Source: UBA6054 sp963975575 (GTDB lineage Bacteria > Planctomycetota > Phycisphaerae > Phycisphaerales > UBA1924). Taken from it: 64,000 bases of DNA. Under the pieces are notes generated by a model. That model worked only from the letters and a program-made list of their open reading frames with translations. It was not told the DNA's origin and searched no databases. The stretch is from NCBI GenBank assembly GCA_963975575.1, contig CAXBHL010000006.1:62001-126000 (forward strand). Reading direction: 5' to 3'. A program made the translations under genes and the position numbers. Below, piece by piece: positions 26,342-35,609 of this stretch (its first letter is position 1; every line of letters starts with the position of its first letter).

Positions 26342-29155
26342 TCAGGCGCCGGCCATCTCGCGGGGGTCGGCCTGGAGGGCGAGTTCCTCGACCTTGGGGG
26401 CGTTGGCGACGGGTTTGCCCTTGGCGTCGGTCAGGGGGGTGCCGTCGGAGAAGCGGTCGATGCCCATGACGGGGTGGGCCTTCTCGTGGGCTTCGAGCCG
26501 CTTCTCAAGGGCCTCGCGGGTCTTGTCGTCGAGTTCGGTCCACTTGCCCCGGCCTCGGCACTTGGGGAAGCGCGAGCATCCGAGCCAGGGGCCGCGGACG
26601 CCGGAGCGGAGGTTGAGGGGCGCTTCGCAGGTTGGGCAGGGGAGGTCGGTCTCGAGTGCGGGGACGGAGGGCGCGGTGACGTGGCCCTTTTTGTCGATGT
26701 TGAGGATCAGGCCGACGTCCTGGGACTCGCCCTCTTCGAGCGGGGTGGTCAGGAAGGGGCCGAATCGTCCGGTCTTGCGGATCATGGGGCGCCCGGTCTT
26801 GGGGCACTTGACGTCCACGAACTCGGCGAGCTGGGGGCGTCCCTCGCGGTCGCAGGGGCAGGCGTAGGCGCAGTCCGGGTAGCGCGAGCAGGAGAGGAAG
26901 CGGCCGTTTTTGCCGAAGCGGTAGACCAGCGAGGAGCCGCACTTCTCGCAGCGGTACTCGTCCGGCGCGGGGCGGGTCTCGGCCTTGGCGTGGGTCATCG
27001 AGTCGTGGGCGCGGGCGAGGCTCTCGCTGAAGCGGGTGTAGAAAGTCTGGAGCATCTCGATCCAGTCGAGGTGCTCGTCCTCGACCTTGTCGAGCTGGCC
27101 TTCCATCTCCCGGGTGTAGCCGACGTCCATCAGGCGGGGGAAGCCCTCGATGAGCTTGTCGGTGACGACCTCACCCAAGTCGGTGGCGTGCAGCGAGCGG
27201 TTGACCTGCTCGACGTACTTGCGGTCGAGGATGGTCTGGATGATCGCGGCGTAGGTGGACGGGCGGCCGATGCCCTCGGACTCGAGGACCTTGATCAGGG
27301 ACGCCTCGGAGTAGCGGGCGGGCGGTGTGGTGAAGCGCTGGCGCGGGTCGAGGTGGAAGGGGTAGAGCGGGGTCTTCTCGGCGAGCTTGGGCAGGTTGAG
27401 CTCGTCGCCCGAGCCGGGCACGCCGGAGACGCGGTAGAAGCCGTCGAAGGCGAGCGTGCGTCCCGAGGCGCGGAAGAGGGCCTTGTTGTTGGCGCCGCCG
27501 CGGATCAGGACCTGGGTCTGGTCCCACTCGGCGGGGACCATCTGGCAGGCGACGAAGCGTTCCCAGATCAGCGTGTAGAGGCGGTGCTCGTCGGGCTTGA
27601 GCACGCGCTTGAGCTGGTCGGGGTGGCGTGCGGCGTCGGTTGGGCGGATCGCCTCGTGGGCCTCCTGCGCGTCCTTGTTGGAGGACTTGTAGAAGTTGGG
27701 CTTCTCGGGCAGGTACTTGTCGCCGTAAGTGCGCCCGATGTGCGACCGCGCGGCGTTGATCGCCTCGGGGGCGATGTGCGTCGAGTCGGTTCGCATGTAG
27801 GTGATCAGGCCGACGGGGCCCTCGCCGGGGATGTTCACGCCCTCGTACAGCGCCTGGGCCGCACGCATGGTGCGCTGGGCGCCGAAGCCCAGGCGGCTCG
27901 AGGCGGCCTGCTGCATGGTCGAGGTGATGAAGGGCGGGGTGGGGCGGACTTTGGTGCGTTTGGTCTCGATCGACTCGACCGCGTAGGGCGTGGCGGGGTC
28001 GCAGACGCCCTCGACGGTGCGGACCCATCGCGCGGGGCCGCGCCCGTTCTTGTCGGCGCGGGTGCTCGTCTTGACGTCGCGCAGGCCGCAGGCTTCCGCG
28101 ACGGACTTGACGCGCCCGGTCAGGTCGTGGGCGTCCTTGCCGGCGAAGGCGGCTTGGACTTTTTCGAGCCGTTCGCTGACCGCGTCTGCGGTGAGGGTGG
28201 CGGGCTCGGGGACGATCTTGGCGCTGGCGATGGACGGGTCGAACTTGGCGCCGTCGAACTCGATGAGTTCGGCGCGGATGGCGTCCTGCTTGCCGAGCCA
28301 GGCGTTCTGGGCCTTGACGGTGGGCGTGTTGCCCTTCTCGTCTTTCTCGGCCAGGAAGTCGCGCCAGGAGCCACCGAGGGCTTTGGCGGCGGATTTATCG
28401 AGGCCGAAGTAGCCGCTGATCGACCAGGACTCGTCGGGGACGAAGGCGCGGATCTCCCGTTCGCGTTCGACGATGACGCGGACGGCGACGGACTGCACGC
28501 GCCCGGCGGAGAGGCCCCGGGCGACCTTCTTCCAGAGCAGAGGCGAGACCTGGTAGCCCACGATGCGGTCGAGGATGCGTCGGGCCTGCTGTGCGTTGAC
28601 GCGGTCCTCGTCGATGGGGTGGGGGTTGTTGAAGGCGCGTTCGATCTCGGTCTTGGTGATGGCGGGGAAGATGACGCGCTTGGCGTCCTTGGAGGAGATG
28701 CCCAGTTCCTGCGCGAGGTGCCAGGCGATGGCCTCGCCCTCGCGGTCCAAGTCGGTCGCGAACCAGATCTGGCCGCCGCCGGCCTGCGCGTCCTTGGCGG
28801 CGCGCTTGAGGTCCTTGATGACGCCTTCCTTGCCCTTGAGGACTTCGTAGCTGGGCTGGAAGCGCTTCTCGATGTTGACGCCAGGGACGGGGTCCTTGAC
28901 GCCCTTGGGGTTCTTGCTGGGCAGGTCGCGGACGTGGCCGACGGAGGCCATGACGTGGTATTTGGTGCCTAGATACCTATTGATAGTGCGGGCCTTGGCG
29001 GGCGATTCGACGATGACCAGGTCCTTGCCGGTGGCCTCGCCGGCCTTGTAGGTCTGCTTGCCGCCGCCCCCGGAGCGGGCGCGCGGGGCCTTGGCGGGTC
29101 CTGCGGCCTTGCCGGCGGTCGTCTTCGAGGTTCGTTTGGTGGTCTTTTTGGCCAT
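26342..29155 (-). CDS. topA: DNA topoisomerase I
   Basis: The 937-residue type IA topoisomerase relaxes negative supercoils. A Lys/Thr/Ala-rich N-terminal extension of about 45 residues precedes the Toprim domain (DLVIVESPAKARTINRYLG). The active-site tyrosine is in LITYMRTDST near residue 450. The C-terminus carries a C4 zinc ribbon (YRCEKCGSSLVY...CSRYPDC), a middle copy that has lost most cysteines, and a second C4 ribbon (CPTCEAPLNLRSG...CSRFPKC). ATG 29155 is the start of the basic extension; the frame upstream is not protein-like. It is followed by the carbonic anhydrase gene after 36 bases. Confidence 0.97.
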   Translation of the reverse strand: MAKKTTKRTSKTTAGKAAGPAKAPRARSGGGGKQTYKAGEATGKDLVIVESPAKARTINRYLGTKYHVMASVGHVRDLPSKNPKGVKDPVPGVNIEKRFQPSYEVLKGKEGVIKDLKRAAKDAQAGGGQIWFATDLDREGEAIAWHLAQELGISSKDAKRVIFPAITKTEIERAFNNPHPIDEDRVNAQQARRILDRIVGYQVSPLLWKKVARGLSAGRVQSVAVRVIVEREREIRAFVPDESWSISGYFGLDKSAAKALGGSWRDFLAEKDEKGNTPTVKAQNAWLGKQDAIRAELIEFDGAKFDPSIASAKIVPEPATLTADAVSERLEKVQAAFAGKDAHDLTGRVKSVAEACGLRDVKTSTRADKNGRGPARWVRTVEGVCDPATPYAVESIETKRTKVRPTPPFITSTMQQAASSRLGFGAQRTMRAAQALYEGVNIPGEGPVGLITYMRTDSTHIAPEAINAARSHIGRTYGDKYLPEKPNFYKSSNKDAQEAHEAIRPTDAARHPDQLKRVLKPDEHRLYTLIWERFVACQMVPAEWDQTQVLIRGGANNKALFRASGRTLAFDGFYRVSGVPGSGDELNLPKLAEKTPLYPFHLDPRQRFTTPPARYSEASLIKVLESEGIGRPSTYAAIIQTILDRKYVEQVNRSLHATDLGEVVTDKLIEGFPRLMDVGYTREMEGQLDKVEDEHLDWIEMLQTFYTRFSESLARAHDSMTHAKAETRPAPDEYRCEKCGSSLVYRFGKNGRFLSCSRYPDCAYACPCDREGRPQLAEFVDVKCPKTGRPMIRKTGRFGPFLTTPLEEGESQDVGLILNIDKKGHVTAPSVPALETDLPCPTCEAPLNLRSGVRGPWLGCSRFPKCRGRGKWTELDDKTREALEKRLEAHEKAHPVMGIDRFSDGTPLTDAKGKPVANAPKVEELALQADPREMAGA

Positions 29156-29254
29156 GGAGGTATCCGCCCCGCGGCCTTCTGGGCCCGGGGTCCGGGAGGA
29201 CAGGGAAGCCGGACGGGGACCCTGAGTCAAGCCGCACTCGGCCCGGCGCGGTGG

Positions 29255-30208
29255 TCAACACCCCCTTGGGGGTGTTGGAAAAAGTGCTGCGACAACGACT
29301 TGCGCAATCTCGCCGGGAGTTTTGTCCGACGCTCGGATCCAGAGGCTCTCCGGGCGGGCCCGCAGGCGGTTGAGCCAGGTCCGCTGGTTCTTGGCGAGGC
29401 GCCGGGTGTCGATCTTGATCTGTTCCGCTGCGTTGTCGAGGTGGGTCTTTCCCTCGAACAAGGGGATGAGCTGTTTGTAGCCGATGGCCTCGCGGGCCTG
29501 GGGCCCGAGGCGGCCCGCCTTCCACAGCGCGAAGGCCTCGTCGGCCAGGCCGGCGTCGATCATGCCCTTCACCCGGGCGTTGATGCGGGTGTTGATGGGC
29601 TCGGTCGGCCAGTCAAGCCCGACGAGCAGGGCCTCGGGGCGGGCGGGGTTGGCCGCGTCCCACTGGGACTGCAGGGTGGTGATGGGGGTGCCGGTCTGGC
29701 GGTAGACCTCGATCGCCCGGATCGTGCGCCGTTCGTCGGCGGGGTGGATGCGCTCGGCGGCCTTTGGGTCCACGCGGTCGAGTTCGGCCCGGCGCTGGGG
29801 CTGGGTCATGGCGCGGACGGCGTCGGCGACTTCGGGGGTGGTTTCGGGGGCTTCGAAGAGGCCGTCGAGGAAAGCTTTGACGTAGAGGTTGGTCCCGCCG
29901 ACGACGATGGGGGTGACGTCCCGGGCGCGGAGGCCCTCGATGAGCGGCTCGGCGAGGCGGAGCCAGTCGTGCACGGTGAAGCGCTCGGTGGGCTCGACGA
30001 TGTCGATCAGGTGGTGGGGGATGCCCTGCTGCTCTTCGACGGTGGGCTTGGCGGTGCCGATGTCCATGCCGCGGTAGATCTGGAAGGCGTCGGCGGTGAC
30101 GACCTCGGCGGGGGTGTTGTGTTCGCGGAGGGCGTGGGCGATGGCGATGGCCAGGGCGGTCTTGCCGCCGGCGGTGGGGCCGGTGATGACGGGGTAGGGT
30201 GTGGTCAT
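29255..30208 (-). CDS. miaA: tRNA dimethylallyltransferase
   Basis: The 317-residue enzyme adds a dimethylallyl group to A37 of tRNAs reading UNN codons. The P-loop ITGPTAGGKT is at residues 8-17, and DAFQIYRGMDIGTAKPT (the substrate-binding DxxQ region) and GGTNLYVKAFLDGL follow in normal order. ATG 30208 is chosen because upstream in-frame sequence translates the REP palindromes. Length is close to the family norm. It lies downstream of the RAYT element on the same strand. Confidence 0.96.
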   Translation of the reverse strand: MTTPYPVITGPTAGGKTALAIAIAHALREHNTPAEVVTADAFQIYRGMDIGTAKPTVEEQQGIPHHLIDIVEPTERFTVHDWLRLAEPLIEGLRARDVTPIVVGGTNLYVKAFLDGLFEAPETTPEVADAVRAMTQPQRRAELDRVDPKAAERIHPADERRTIRAIEVYRQTGTPITTLQSQWDAANPARPEALLVGLDWPTEPINTRINARVKGMIDAGLADEAFALWKAGRLGPQAREAIGYKQLIPLFEGKTHLDNAAEQIKIDTRRLAKNQRTWLNRLRARPESLWIRASDKTPGEIAQVVVAALFPTPPRGC

Positions 30209-30221
30209 GGAAACTCGGACC

Positions 30222-30313
30222 GGCCCCGGAGGGGCCGACGGATGTTGCCACGGGTGGAGCGGAGCGGAACCCGTGGGAGAGATCGGCACACGTTATTCTT
30301 GCCCCGGAGGGGC
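30222..30313. repeat. left REP palindrome array of the RAYT element
   Basis: Three palindromes in order: a GGCCCC-type stem at 30222-30236; a long one at 30248-30276 (CCACGGGT...ACCCGTGG, 13-base loop); and a GCCCCGGAGGGGC stem at 30301-30313. They are mirrored on the other side of the transposase gene at 30797-30887. Confidence 0.85.
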
Positions 30314-30331
30314 AGTGGAATGGTCGCCCGG

Positions 30332-30784
30332 TCAGTCGAACACGAATCGTTCCTCGAAATCGACATCGTGGGCCCGGAGGATCCTGAGCAACTCTGATTT
30401 GAAGTCCTCTTGCTTGTGGTGTTCCGCCTGATGCTCGATGTACCGTCGGACAGCTTCATCCTGCGATTTGCTGACGGTGAACGCCCCGTATCCCTCCTGC
30501 CATGCGAACTGTGGCAGGTTTGGGAACGACTCATGGATCCACCGCGAGGAGCGTGACTTGATGGTCCGCATGAGGTCGGAGACGGACAGGTCGGGTCGGA
30601 CCCGGATGTACAGGTGGATGTGATCCTCGACGCCACCGATCTGGTAGAGAAGGCATTTCTCGTTCCGGGCGATGCCACCGATGTAGGGGTAGAGGCGTTC
30701 GGCGACATCTCGGTCGATCCACGGCTGGCGTGCCTTCGTCGAGAACACGGCGTGGATGGCGAGTTGGGTGTAGGTGCCTGGCAT
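30332..30784 (-). mobile_element. REP-associated tyrosine transposase (RAYT, IS200/IS605-like Y1 family)
   Basis: The 150-residue single-domain transposase begins MPGTYTQLAIHAVFSTKARQ. It has the HUH motif in EDHIHLYIRV and the catalytic tyrosine in AVRRYIEHQAEHHKQ, near the C-terminus. Such enzymes act on single-stranded REP/BIME palindromes and do not usually move as classic IS. The gene sits centrally between two arrays of three palindromes that are inverted copies of each other. The coding region has lower G+C (about 57% by eye) than its neighbours. All key residues are present, so it looks intact. Confidence 0.9.
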
Positions 30785-30796
30785 GGAACCTCCGCC

Positions 30797-30887
30797 GCCC
30801 CTCCGGGGCGGATTTGAAAAGATACCGGTCCGCCACGGGTTTCGCTGCGCTCCACCCGTGGCAACATTCCGTGGCCCCTTCGGGGCC
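30797..30887. repeat. right REP palindrome array of the RAYT element
   Basis: Three palindromes mirror the left array: 30797-30809 is the exact reverse complement of 30301-30313; 30833-30861 (CCACGGGT, loop, ACCCGTGG) matches 30248-30276 inverted with a few loop changes; 30873-30887 matches 30222-30236 with a changed centre. Together they bracket the RAYT gene. Confidence 0.85.
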
Positions 30888-30908
30888 GGGGAGGTCGTTG
30901 GGCGGCCC

Positions 30909-30936
30909 TTGCGTATCCGCTTTTCACGCCTAGACT
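30909..30936 (+). promoter_or_regulatory. candidate promoter of der
   Basis: TTGCGT (30909-30914), a 16-base spacer, then TAGACT (30931-30936). The -10 box ends 7 bases before ATG 30944, so transcription would begin at or one base before the start codon, giving a leaderless mRNA. Confidence 0.55.
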
Positions 30937-30943
30937 TGGGGCT

Positions 30944-32539
30944 ATGCCAGTCCCCCGCGTCGCCATCGTCGGTCGCCCCAATGTGGGCAAGAGTTCGCTC
31001 CTGAACCTGATCGCCCAGGAGCGGATCGCCATTGTTGATCCCACGCCCGGGGTGACGCGCGACCGCATCAGCGTGCTGGTGGATCTCAAGCCCCCGGTCG
31101 AGACCGACCCGGTCAAGACGATCGAACTGACCGACACCGGCGGCTTCGGCGTGTACGTGGCCGAGGACGGGCGGTACAACGAGGTGGGCGAGGACCTGGC
31201 GAGCCTGACGAAGGACATCGAGTTCCAGATCGCGGCGGCGGTCTCGGGCGCGGACCTGATCCTGTTCGCGGTGGATGTGCAGGCGGGCATCACGCCGCAG
31301 GACGAGGTGATCGCCCAGATGCTGCGCGAGCAGAAGCTCGGGCGGCGCGACGCGAAGGGCACGGGCAAGGACCAGCTGACGCGGGTGCAGATCGTGGGCA
31401 CCAAGTGCGACGGCCAGAAGTGGGAGCCGCACGGCTACGAGCTTGCGGCGCTGGGCTTCGGCGAGCCGATGCTGGTCAGCTCGACCTCCAAGTACTTCCG
31501 GCGCGACTTCCTGGACACCCTGTACGACCTGGTGCCCCAGAACGAGGACGCGCCCGAGCCCGAGGCAGACATGAAGGTCGCCATCGTGGGCAAGCGCAAC
31601 GCGGGCAAGAGCACGCTGATCAACGCGCTGGCGGGCTCGCCGCGGGTGATCGTGTCCGAGATCGCGGGCACGACGCGGGACGCGATCGACGTGAAGTTCG
31701 AGTTCGACGGCAAGAGCGTGGTGGCGATCGATACCGCCGGCCTGCGTCGCAAGAAGAGCTTCCAGGACCAGATCGAGTGGTACGCGCTGGACCGGGCCCA
31801 GCGGGCGATCGACCGGTGCGACGTGGTGCTGCTGATGATCGACGCGTCCGAGCCGATCTCGCAGGTGGACGAGCAGCTGGCCCAGATGGTGATGAAGAGC
31901 TTCAAGCCCGTGGTCATCGTGGTCAACAAGTGGGACCTGGCCCAGGGGCGGGCGGACGAGCGCGGCCGGGCGGTGACGCCGGACCGGTACGAGGACTACA
32001 TCCGCAAGGAGCTCAAGGGGCTCTCGTTCGCGCCCATCGCCATCATGAGCGCCAAGGAGAACATGAACATCCGCCAGACGCTGGGCGTGGCGTTCGATCT
32101 CAAGGAGCAGGCGTCGACCCGCGTGGGCACGGGCCAGCTCAACCGGGTGATCCGGTCGATCCTCGAAGAGCGCGGACCGACCAACCGGCTCGGCTCGGAG
32201 GCGCGGGTCTATTTCGCCAGCCAGGTCAAGACACACCCGCCGACCCTGGTGCTGGTGGTCAACGACCCGGACCGCTTCACGAACAACTATGAGCGGTTCC
32301 TGATGAACCGGTTCCGCGAACTGCTGCCGTACGACGAGGTCCCGATCAAGCTGATCCTGCGGGCCAAGAGCCGGGTGGAGAAGCGGGCCAAGGGCGTGTC
32401 GGGCGTGGGCAAGAACAACCTCTACAGCCCCGATCAGGCGACGGGCGAGTTCGACGTGGACCTGTCGGCGGACCAGATCGACACGGCCGCGCTGCTGGCC
32501 GATCTGGGCGACGACGCCGCGGCGTACTTCGACGACTGA
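30944..32539 (+). CDS. der: ribosome biogenesis GTPase Der (EngA)
   Basis: The 531-residue protein has two tandem G domains and a C-terminal KH-like domain, unique to Der, which acts in 50S subunit assembly. Domain 1: GRPNVGKSS at about 10-18, DTGGFG, and an unusual G4 of TKCDG. Domain 2: GKRNAGKST near 216, DTAGLRRK and NKWDLA. Extra residues in and after domain 1 make it longer than the usual 440-490. There is no ribosome site. Confidence 0.96.
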   Translation: MPVPRVAIVGRPNVGKSSLLNLIAQERIAIVDPTPGVTRDRISVLVDLKPPVETDPVKTIELTDTGGFGVYVAEDGRYNEVGEDLASLTKDIEFQIAAAVSGADLILFAVDVQAGITPQDEVIAQMLREQKLGRRDAKGTGKDQLTRVQIVGTKCDGQKWEPHGYELAALGFGEPMLVSSTSKYFRRDFLDTLYDLVPQNEDAPEPEADMKVAIVGKRNAGKSTLINALAGSPRVIVSEIAGTTRDAIDVKFEFDGKSVVAIDTAGLRRKKSFQDQIEWYALDRAQRAIDRCDVVLLMIDASEPISQVDEQLAQMVMKSFKPVVIVVNKWDLAQGRADERGRAVTPDRYEDYIRKELKGLSFAPIAIMSAKENMNIRQTLGVAFDLKEQASTRVGTGQLNRVIRSILEERGPTNRLGSEARVYFASQVKTHPPTLVLVVNDPDRFTNNYERFLMNRFRELLPYDEVPIKLILRAKSRVEKRAKGVSGVGKNNLYSPDQATGEFDVDLSADQIDTAALLADLGDDAAAYFDD

Positions 32540-32576
32540 TCGATCGCGGTCGGACCCACGAACCCCGCAAACAAGA

Positions 32577-32602
32577 ACGCCCCGCCGGATCCGGCGGGGC
32601 GT
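32577..32602 (-). terminator. intrinsic terminator between der and the flotillin gene
   Basis: A 12-bp stem, ACGCCCCGCCGG with CCGGCGGGGCGT (loop GGATCC if the last pairs open). On the minus strand it is followed by TCTTGTTTG, so it best serves the flotillin gene. It may also stop transcription of der. Confidence 0.75.
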
Positions 32603-32622
32603 CGTTCTGGGTTGGTGGCGGC

Positions 32623-34242
32623 TTAGGCCTTGTCGTCGGCGGGGGCCGATTTGGGCTTGGGCTCCTCGTGCTCGATGACCTTGCCGAGTGCGCCGGGCAG
32701 CTCGACGCCCGCCTGCCTGGCCAGTTCGTGCACCTGGGGCAGCGAGCCGATCATGCCGGCGAGGAAATCGGCGGTGGCGCTGCGGGCGCCGCCCGAGCCC
32801 TTGGACTCGGCCTGCGAGCCGCGGCCGGAGTCCCACACGGTGATCTTGTCGATCTTCAGGTTGCTGATGGCCTTGACCTGCTCGGCGACGAGCTGGGGGA
32901 GCTGCTCGATGAGCAGCAGGGTCGGGGCGACCTGCGGGTTCGAGGCGCACGCCTCGACCAGCTTGCGGTAGCCCTCGGCCTTGGCCTCGAGGACCTGCTG
33001 GACGCCCTTGGCCTCGGCCTCGTACTTGGCGAGGATGGCGTCGGCGGCGCCGCGGGCCTCGCGGCGTTCGCGTTCGGCCTTGGCCTCGGCCTCGATCTCG
33101 ACGCGCTTCTTCTCGACCTCCTGCGGGGCGAGCAGTTCCTTGGCGAGCTTGGCGAGTTCCTCCTCGCGCTGGGCGACAAAGATCTTCTGGCGGGCCTCGG
33201 CCTCGGCGACGTCGGCGCGCCGGCGGGCCTCGGCGCGGATCTCGGAAAGCTGGGCGTTGGACTCGGCGACCTTGGCCGAGCTGGTGTTCTCCCCGTCGAC
33301 GGCCGTGGCCTCGGCGCTGGCGACCTGGACGCGCTGCTCCTGCTCGGCGCGCTTCTTGGCGGCGATCGTCTCGGCGGTGCGTTCCGCGGCGGCGATCTCC
33401 TGGTCGCGCTTGGACTGCACCTCGCCCTTGATCGCCTCGGCCTCGAGGCGCGCCACTTCGACGCGCTTGAGCTGCTCGGCGGCCTTCTGGCCCTGCTCGG
33501 CCTTGGCCTTCTCCTGCGAGACGCGGACGTTGCGGTCGCGGACGGCGCTGGCCTCGCCGACCGCGCCCTCGCGTTCCTGCTCGGCCACCTCGACCTTGGC
33601 GCGGTTGATGGCCTCGGCGGCGGCCCGCTGGCCGATGGCGACGATGTAGCCCGACTCGTCGGTGATGTCCCGGATGTTCACGTTGATCAGCTCGAGGCCG
33701 ACCTTGTTGATCTCCTGCGTGACGTTCTCGTTGATCAGGTTCATGAACTTCTCGCGGTCCGTGTTGATCTCCTCGATCGACAGGGTCGCGATGACCAGGC
33801 GGAGCTGGCCGAGGATGATGTCCTGGGCCTGCTCGCGGATCTGCTGGGCGTTGAGGCCGAGCAGGCGCTCGGCGGCGTTGGACATCATCACCGGGCTCTT
33901 GGAGATGCCCACGGTGAAGGTCGAGGGCACGTTCACGCGGATGTTGTTCAGGGACAGCGCGCCCTCGAGCGGGATCTCGATCGAGAGCGGCTCGAGGGAC
34001 ATGTAGCCGTAGTCCTGGATGATCGGCCAGACGAACTTGCCCCCGCCGTGGTAGCACGTCGCGCTGCGGTCGCCCGAGCGTCCCCAGATCACCAGCACGC
34101 GGTTGGACGGGCACCGGCGGTACCGGCTGGCGAAGAAGATCAGCAGCACCGTGAGCAGGAACAGCACCACGGCGATGCCGATCACCACGAAGATCCCGAC
34201 CGAGCCGGACTCGGACTGTGCGAGCGTGAGGGATTGAACCAT
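32623..34242 (-). CDS. flotillin-like SPFH-domain protein
   Basis: The 539-residue protein has an N-terminal membrane helix (about 17-39, IFVVIGIAVVLFLLTVLLIF). An SPFH/band-7 domain follows (about 50-230, ending TDESGYIVAIGQRAAAEAI), then a long Ala/Glu-rich flotillin coiled coil (about 230-430), with a Lys/Pro/Asp-rich tail. Flotillins organise membrane microdomains and control membrane fluidity. ATG 34242 has AGAGGAG upstream. The NfeD-like gene 73 bases upstream on the same strand is the usual partner. Confidence 0.92.
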   Translation of the reverse strand: MVQSLTLAQSESGSVGIFVVIGIAVVLFLLTVLLIFFASRYRRCPSNRVLVIWGRSGDRSATCYHGGGKFVWPIIQDYGYMSLEPLSIEIPLEGALSLNNIRVNVPSTFTVGISKSPVMMSNAAERLLGLNAQQIREQAQDIILGQLRLVIATLSIEEINTDREKFMNLINENVTQEINKVGLELINVNIRDITDESGYIVAIGQRAAAEAINRAKVEVAEQEREGAVGEASAVRDRNVRVSQEKAKAEQGQKAAEQLKRVEVARLEAEAIKGEVQSKRDQEIAAAERTAETIAAKKRAEQEQRVQVASAEATAVDGENTSSAKVAESNAQLSEIRAEARRRADVAEAEARQKIFVAQREEELAKLAKELLAPQEVEKKRVEIEAEAKAERERREARGAADAILAKYEAEAKGVQQVLEAKAEGYRKLVEACASNPQVAPTLLLIEQLPQLVAEQVKAISNLKIDKITVWDSGRGSQAESKGSGGARSATADFLAGMIGSLPQVHELARQAGVELPGALGKVIEHEEPKPKSAPADDKA

Positions 34243-34315
34243 CGAGACTCCTCTTTCTCCGGCGGGGCCGGTCACGACCGCCCGGTTGCGCCCGGGGGGG
34301 TCGGCGTTGAATCGA

Positions 34316-34864
34316 TCAGGCGGGCGTGACGGTCACGGTGCCGGCGGAGTCGTCGGCGCGGACCACCCGCACGCGGGCGTGGGTGTGGATGGGGTCGCCG
34401 GTATCCTGGACGGCCGAGAACTCGTGCTGGGATTGGTTGATGATCAGCGTGATGCGCCCCGAACCGCCGCCGGCGGGCGGGATCATGACGGCGACCGCGC
34501 CCTCCAGGCCCACCGTCTGGGCCAGCGAGACGTTGGCGTCGGACTGGAGCTTCATGAACGCGGCGGTGACGCGGACCATCATCCAGGCCACGCCCACGCC
34601 GGCGCCGGCGCCGATGACGGCCGCGGCACCGAACTCGAGGCTGAACAGGTGCAGGGCGGCCAGGCCGATCCAGCCGAAGCCGACCATGAAGGCGGCGACA
34701 CTCTGGAGGCTGAGCCACTTGGCCTCGGAACCGGGGTCGTCGATGTCGGCGTCGAGGTCGCCCCCGACCTCGCCCATGACGATCTGGATCAGCAGGAAGC
34801 CGGTGCCGAGCAAGGCCGGACCGGTGAACCAGGGGGCGGAGCCCCCGAAGAGGATGTCGACCAT
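34316..34864 (-). CDS. NfeD/YqiJ-like membrane protein partner of flotillin
   Basis: The 182-residue protein has three membrane helices (about 12-30, 60-80 and 83-108) and a C-terminal beta-rich, OB-fold-like domain (GLEGAVAVMIPPAGGGSG...). This is the architecture of NfeD/YqiJ proteins that accompany flotillins. ATG 34864 has AAGGAG 10 bases upstream. Gene order (NfeD-like then flotillin) matches the conserved pair. Confidence 0.75.
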   Translation of the reverse strand: MVDILFGGSAPWFTGPALLGTGFLLIQIVMGEVGGDLDADIDDPGSEAKWLSLQSVAAFMVGFGWIGLAALHLFSLEFGAAAVIGAGAGVGVAWMMVRVTAAFMKLQSDANVSLAQTVGLEGAVAVMIPPAGGGSGRITLIINQSQHEFSAVQDTGDPIHTHARVRVVRADDSAGTVTVTPA

Positions 34865-35070
34865 GATGGCGGCTCCTTCCTGGCGTGGGCGTAACACCCC
34901 CCGGTCCGATGGTATCGGATCCGGCGGCTCGCCGCGTGTTGTGTTCGAAAAGACCCTGTGCGTCCCGCCCGCGTGGGCGGGGCGTTCGCCGGCGTTCTTG
35001 GGAAACGGGGGGCGGGTGTTTCGCCGGGGCGTTCGAGGAGGCACCCCGACCGGCGCGGTACGCTGGGCGG

Positions 35071-35604
35071 ATGATCAAAGAAGCGATGCTCGCGGCGGTG
35101 CTGGGGGTGGCCTGTGTGATGCCGGGGTGTGTCTCGGCAGATCCGGTGGAGCGGGCGGACGCGGGCGGGGCGCACGCGGCGCTGGCGCCGTTCGGCGTGC
35201 TCGAAGGGGTGTGGCGGACCACCGACGGCGAGTTCGAAGAGGTCTGGATGGCGCCGGCCGGAGAGAACATGACCGGCGCCATGCGCCGCGTGCGCCCGTC
35301 GGGCAGGGCGGACCTGTTCGAGCTGCTGACGCTGACGCCGGAGCCGGATGGGGTGCGTCTGCGTTTGCGTCACTTCGACGCGGCGCTCAACCCGTGGAAG
35401 TCCGAGGCGGGCGGCCCCGCCGAGTTCGTGGCCGACGGGGTGCGGGGAGGCGTGATGGACTTCGTCAACCCGGCGTGGGCCGAGGACGCAGGGGGCGTGC
35501 GCCTGCTGCGGTACGACCTCTCCGAGCCGGGGCGCATGACGGTCACGCTGGACACCGGCCCTGGGCGGGAACCCTTCGTGCTCGCCTTCGAGCGGGTGCG
35601 GTAG
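35071..35604 (+). CDS. DUF6265-like lipoprotein
   Basis: The 177-residue protein begins with a lipoprotein signal peptide with lipobox MPGC near residue 20. A lipocalin-like beta domain with LEGVWRTTDGEFEEVWMAP and GAMRRVRPSG follows; the GxW...EEVW..P pattern matches DUF6265. Function is unknown. TACGCT (35059-35064) ends 6 bases before ATG with no ribosome site. The stop is 5 bases from the convergent receiver-GAF gene. Confidence 0.7.
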   Translation: MIKEAMLAAVLGVACVMPGCVSADPVERADAGGAHAALAPFGVLEGVWRTTDGEFEEVWMAPAGENMTGAMRRVRPSGRADLFELLTLTPEPDGVRLRLRHFDAALNPWKSEAGGPAEFVADGVRGGVMDFVNPAWAEDAGGVRLLRYDLSEPGRMTVTLDTGPGREPFVLAFERVR

Positions 35605-35609
35605 GCGGG

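Noticed and set aside
30205..31404. ORF running from the der antisense strand into the RAYT region
   Set aside because: Its protein consists of translated REP palindromes and the antisense of der.
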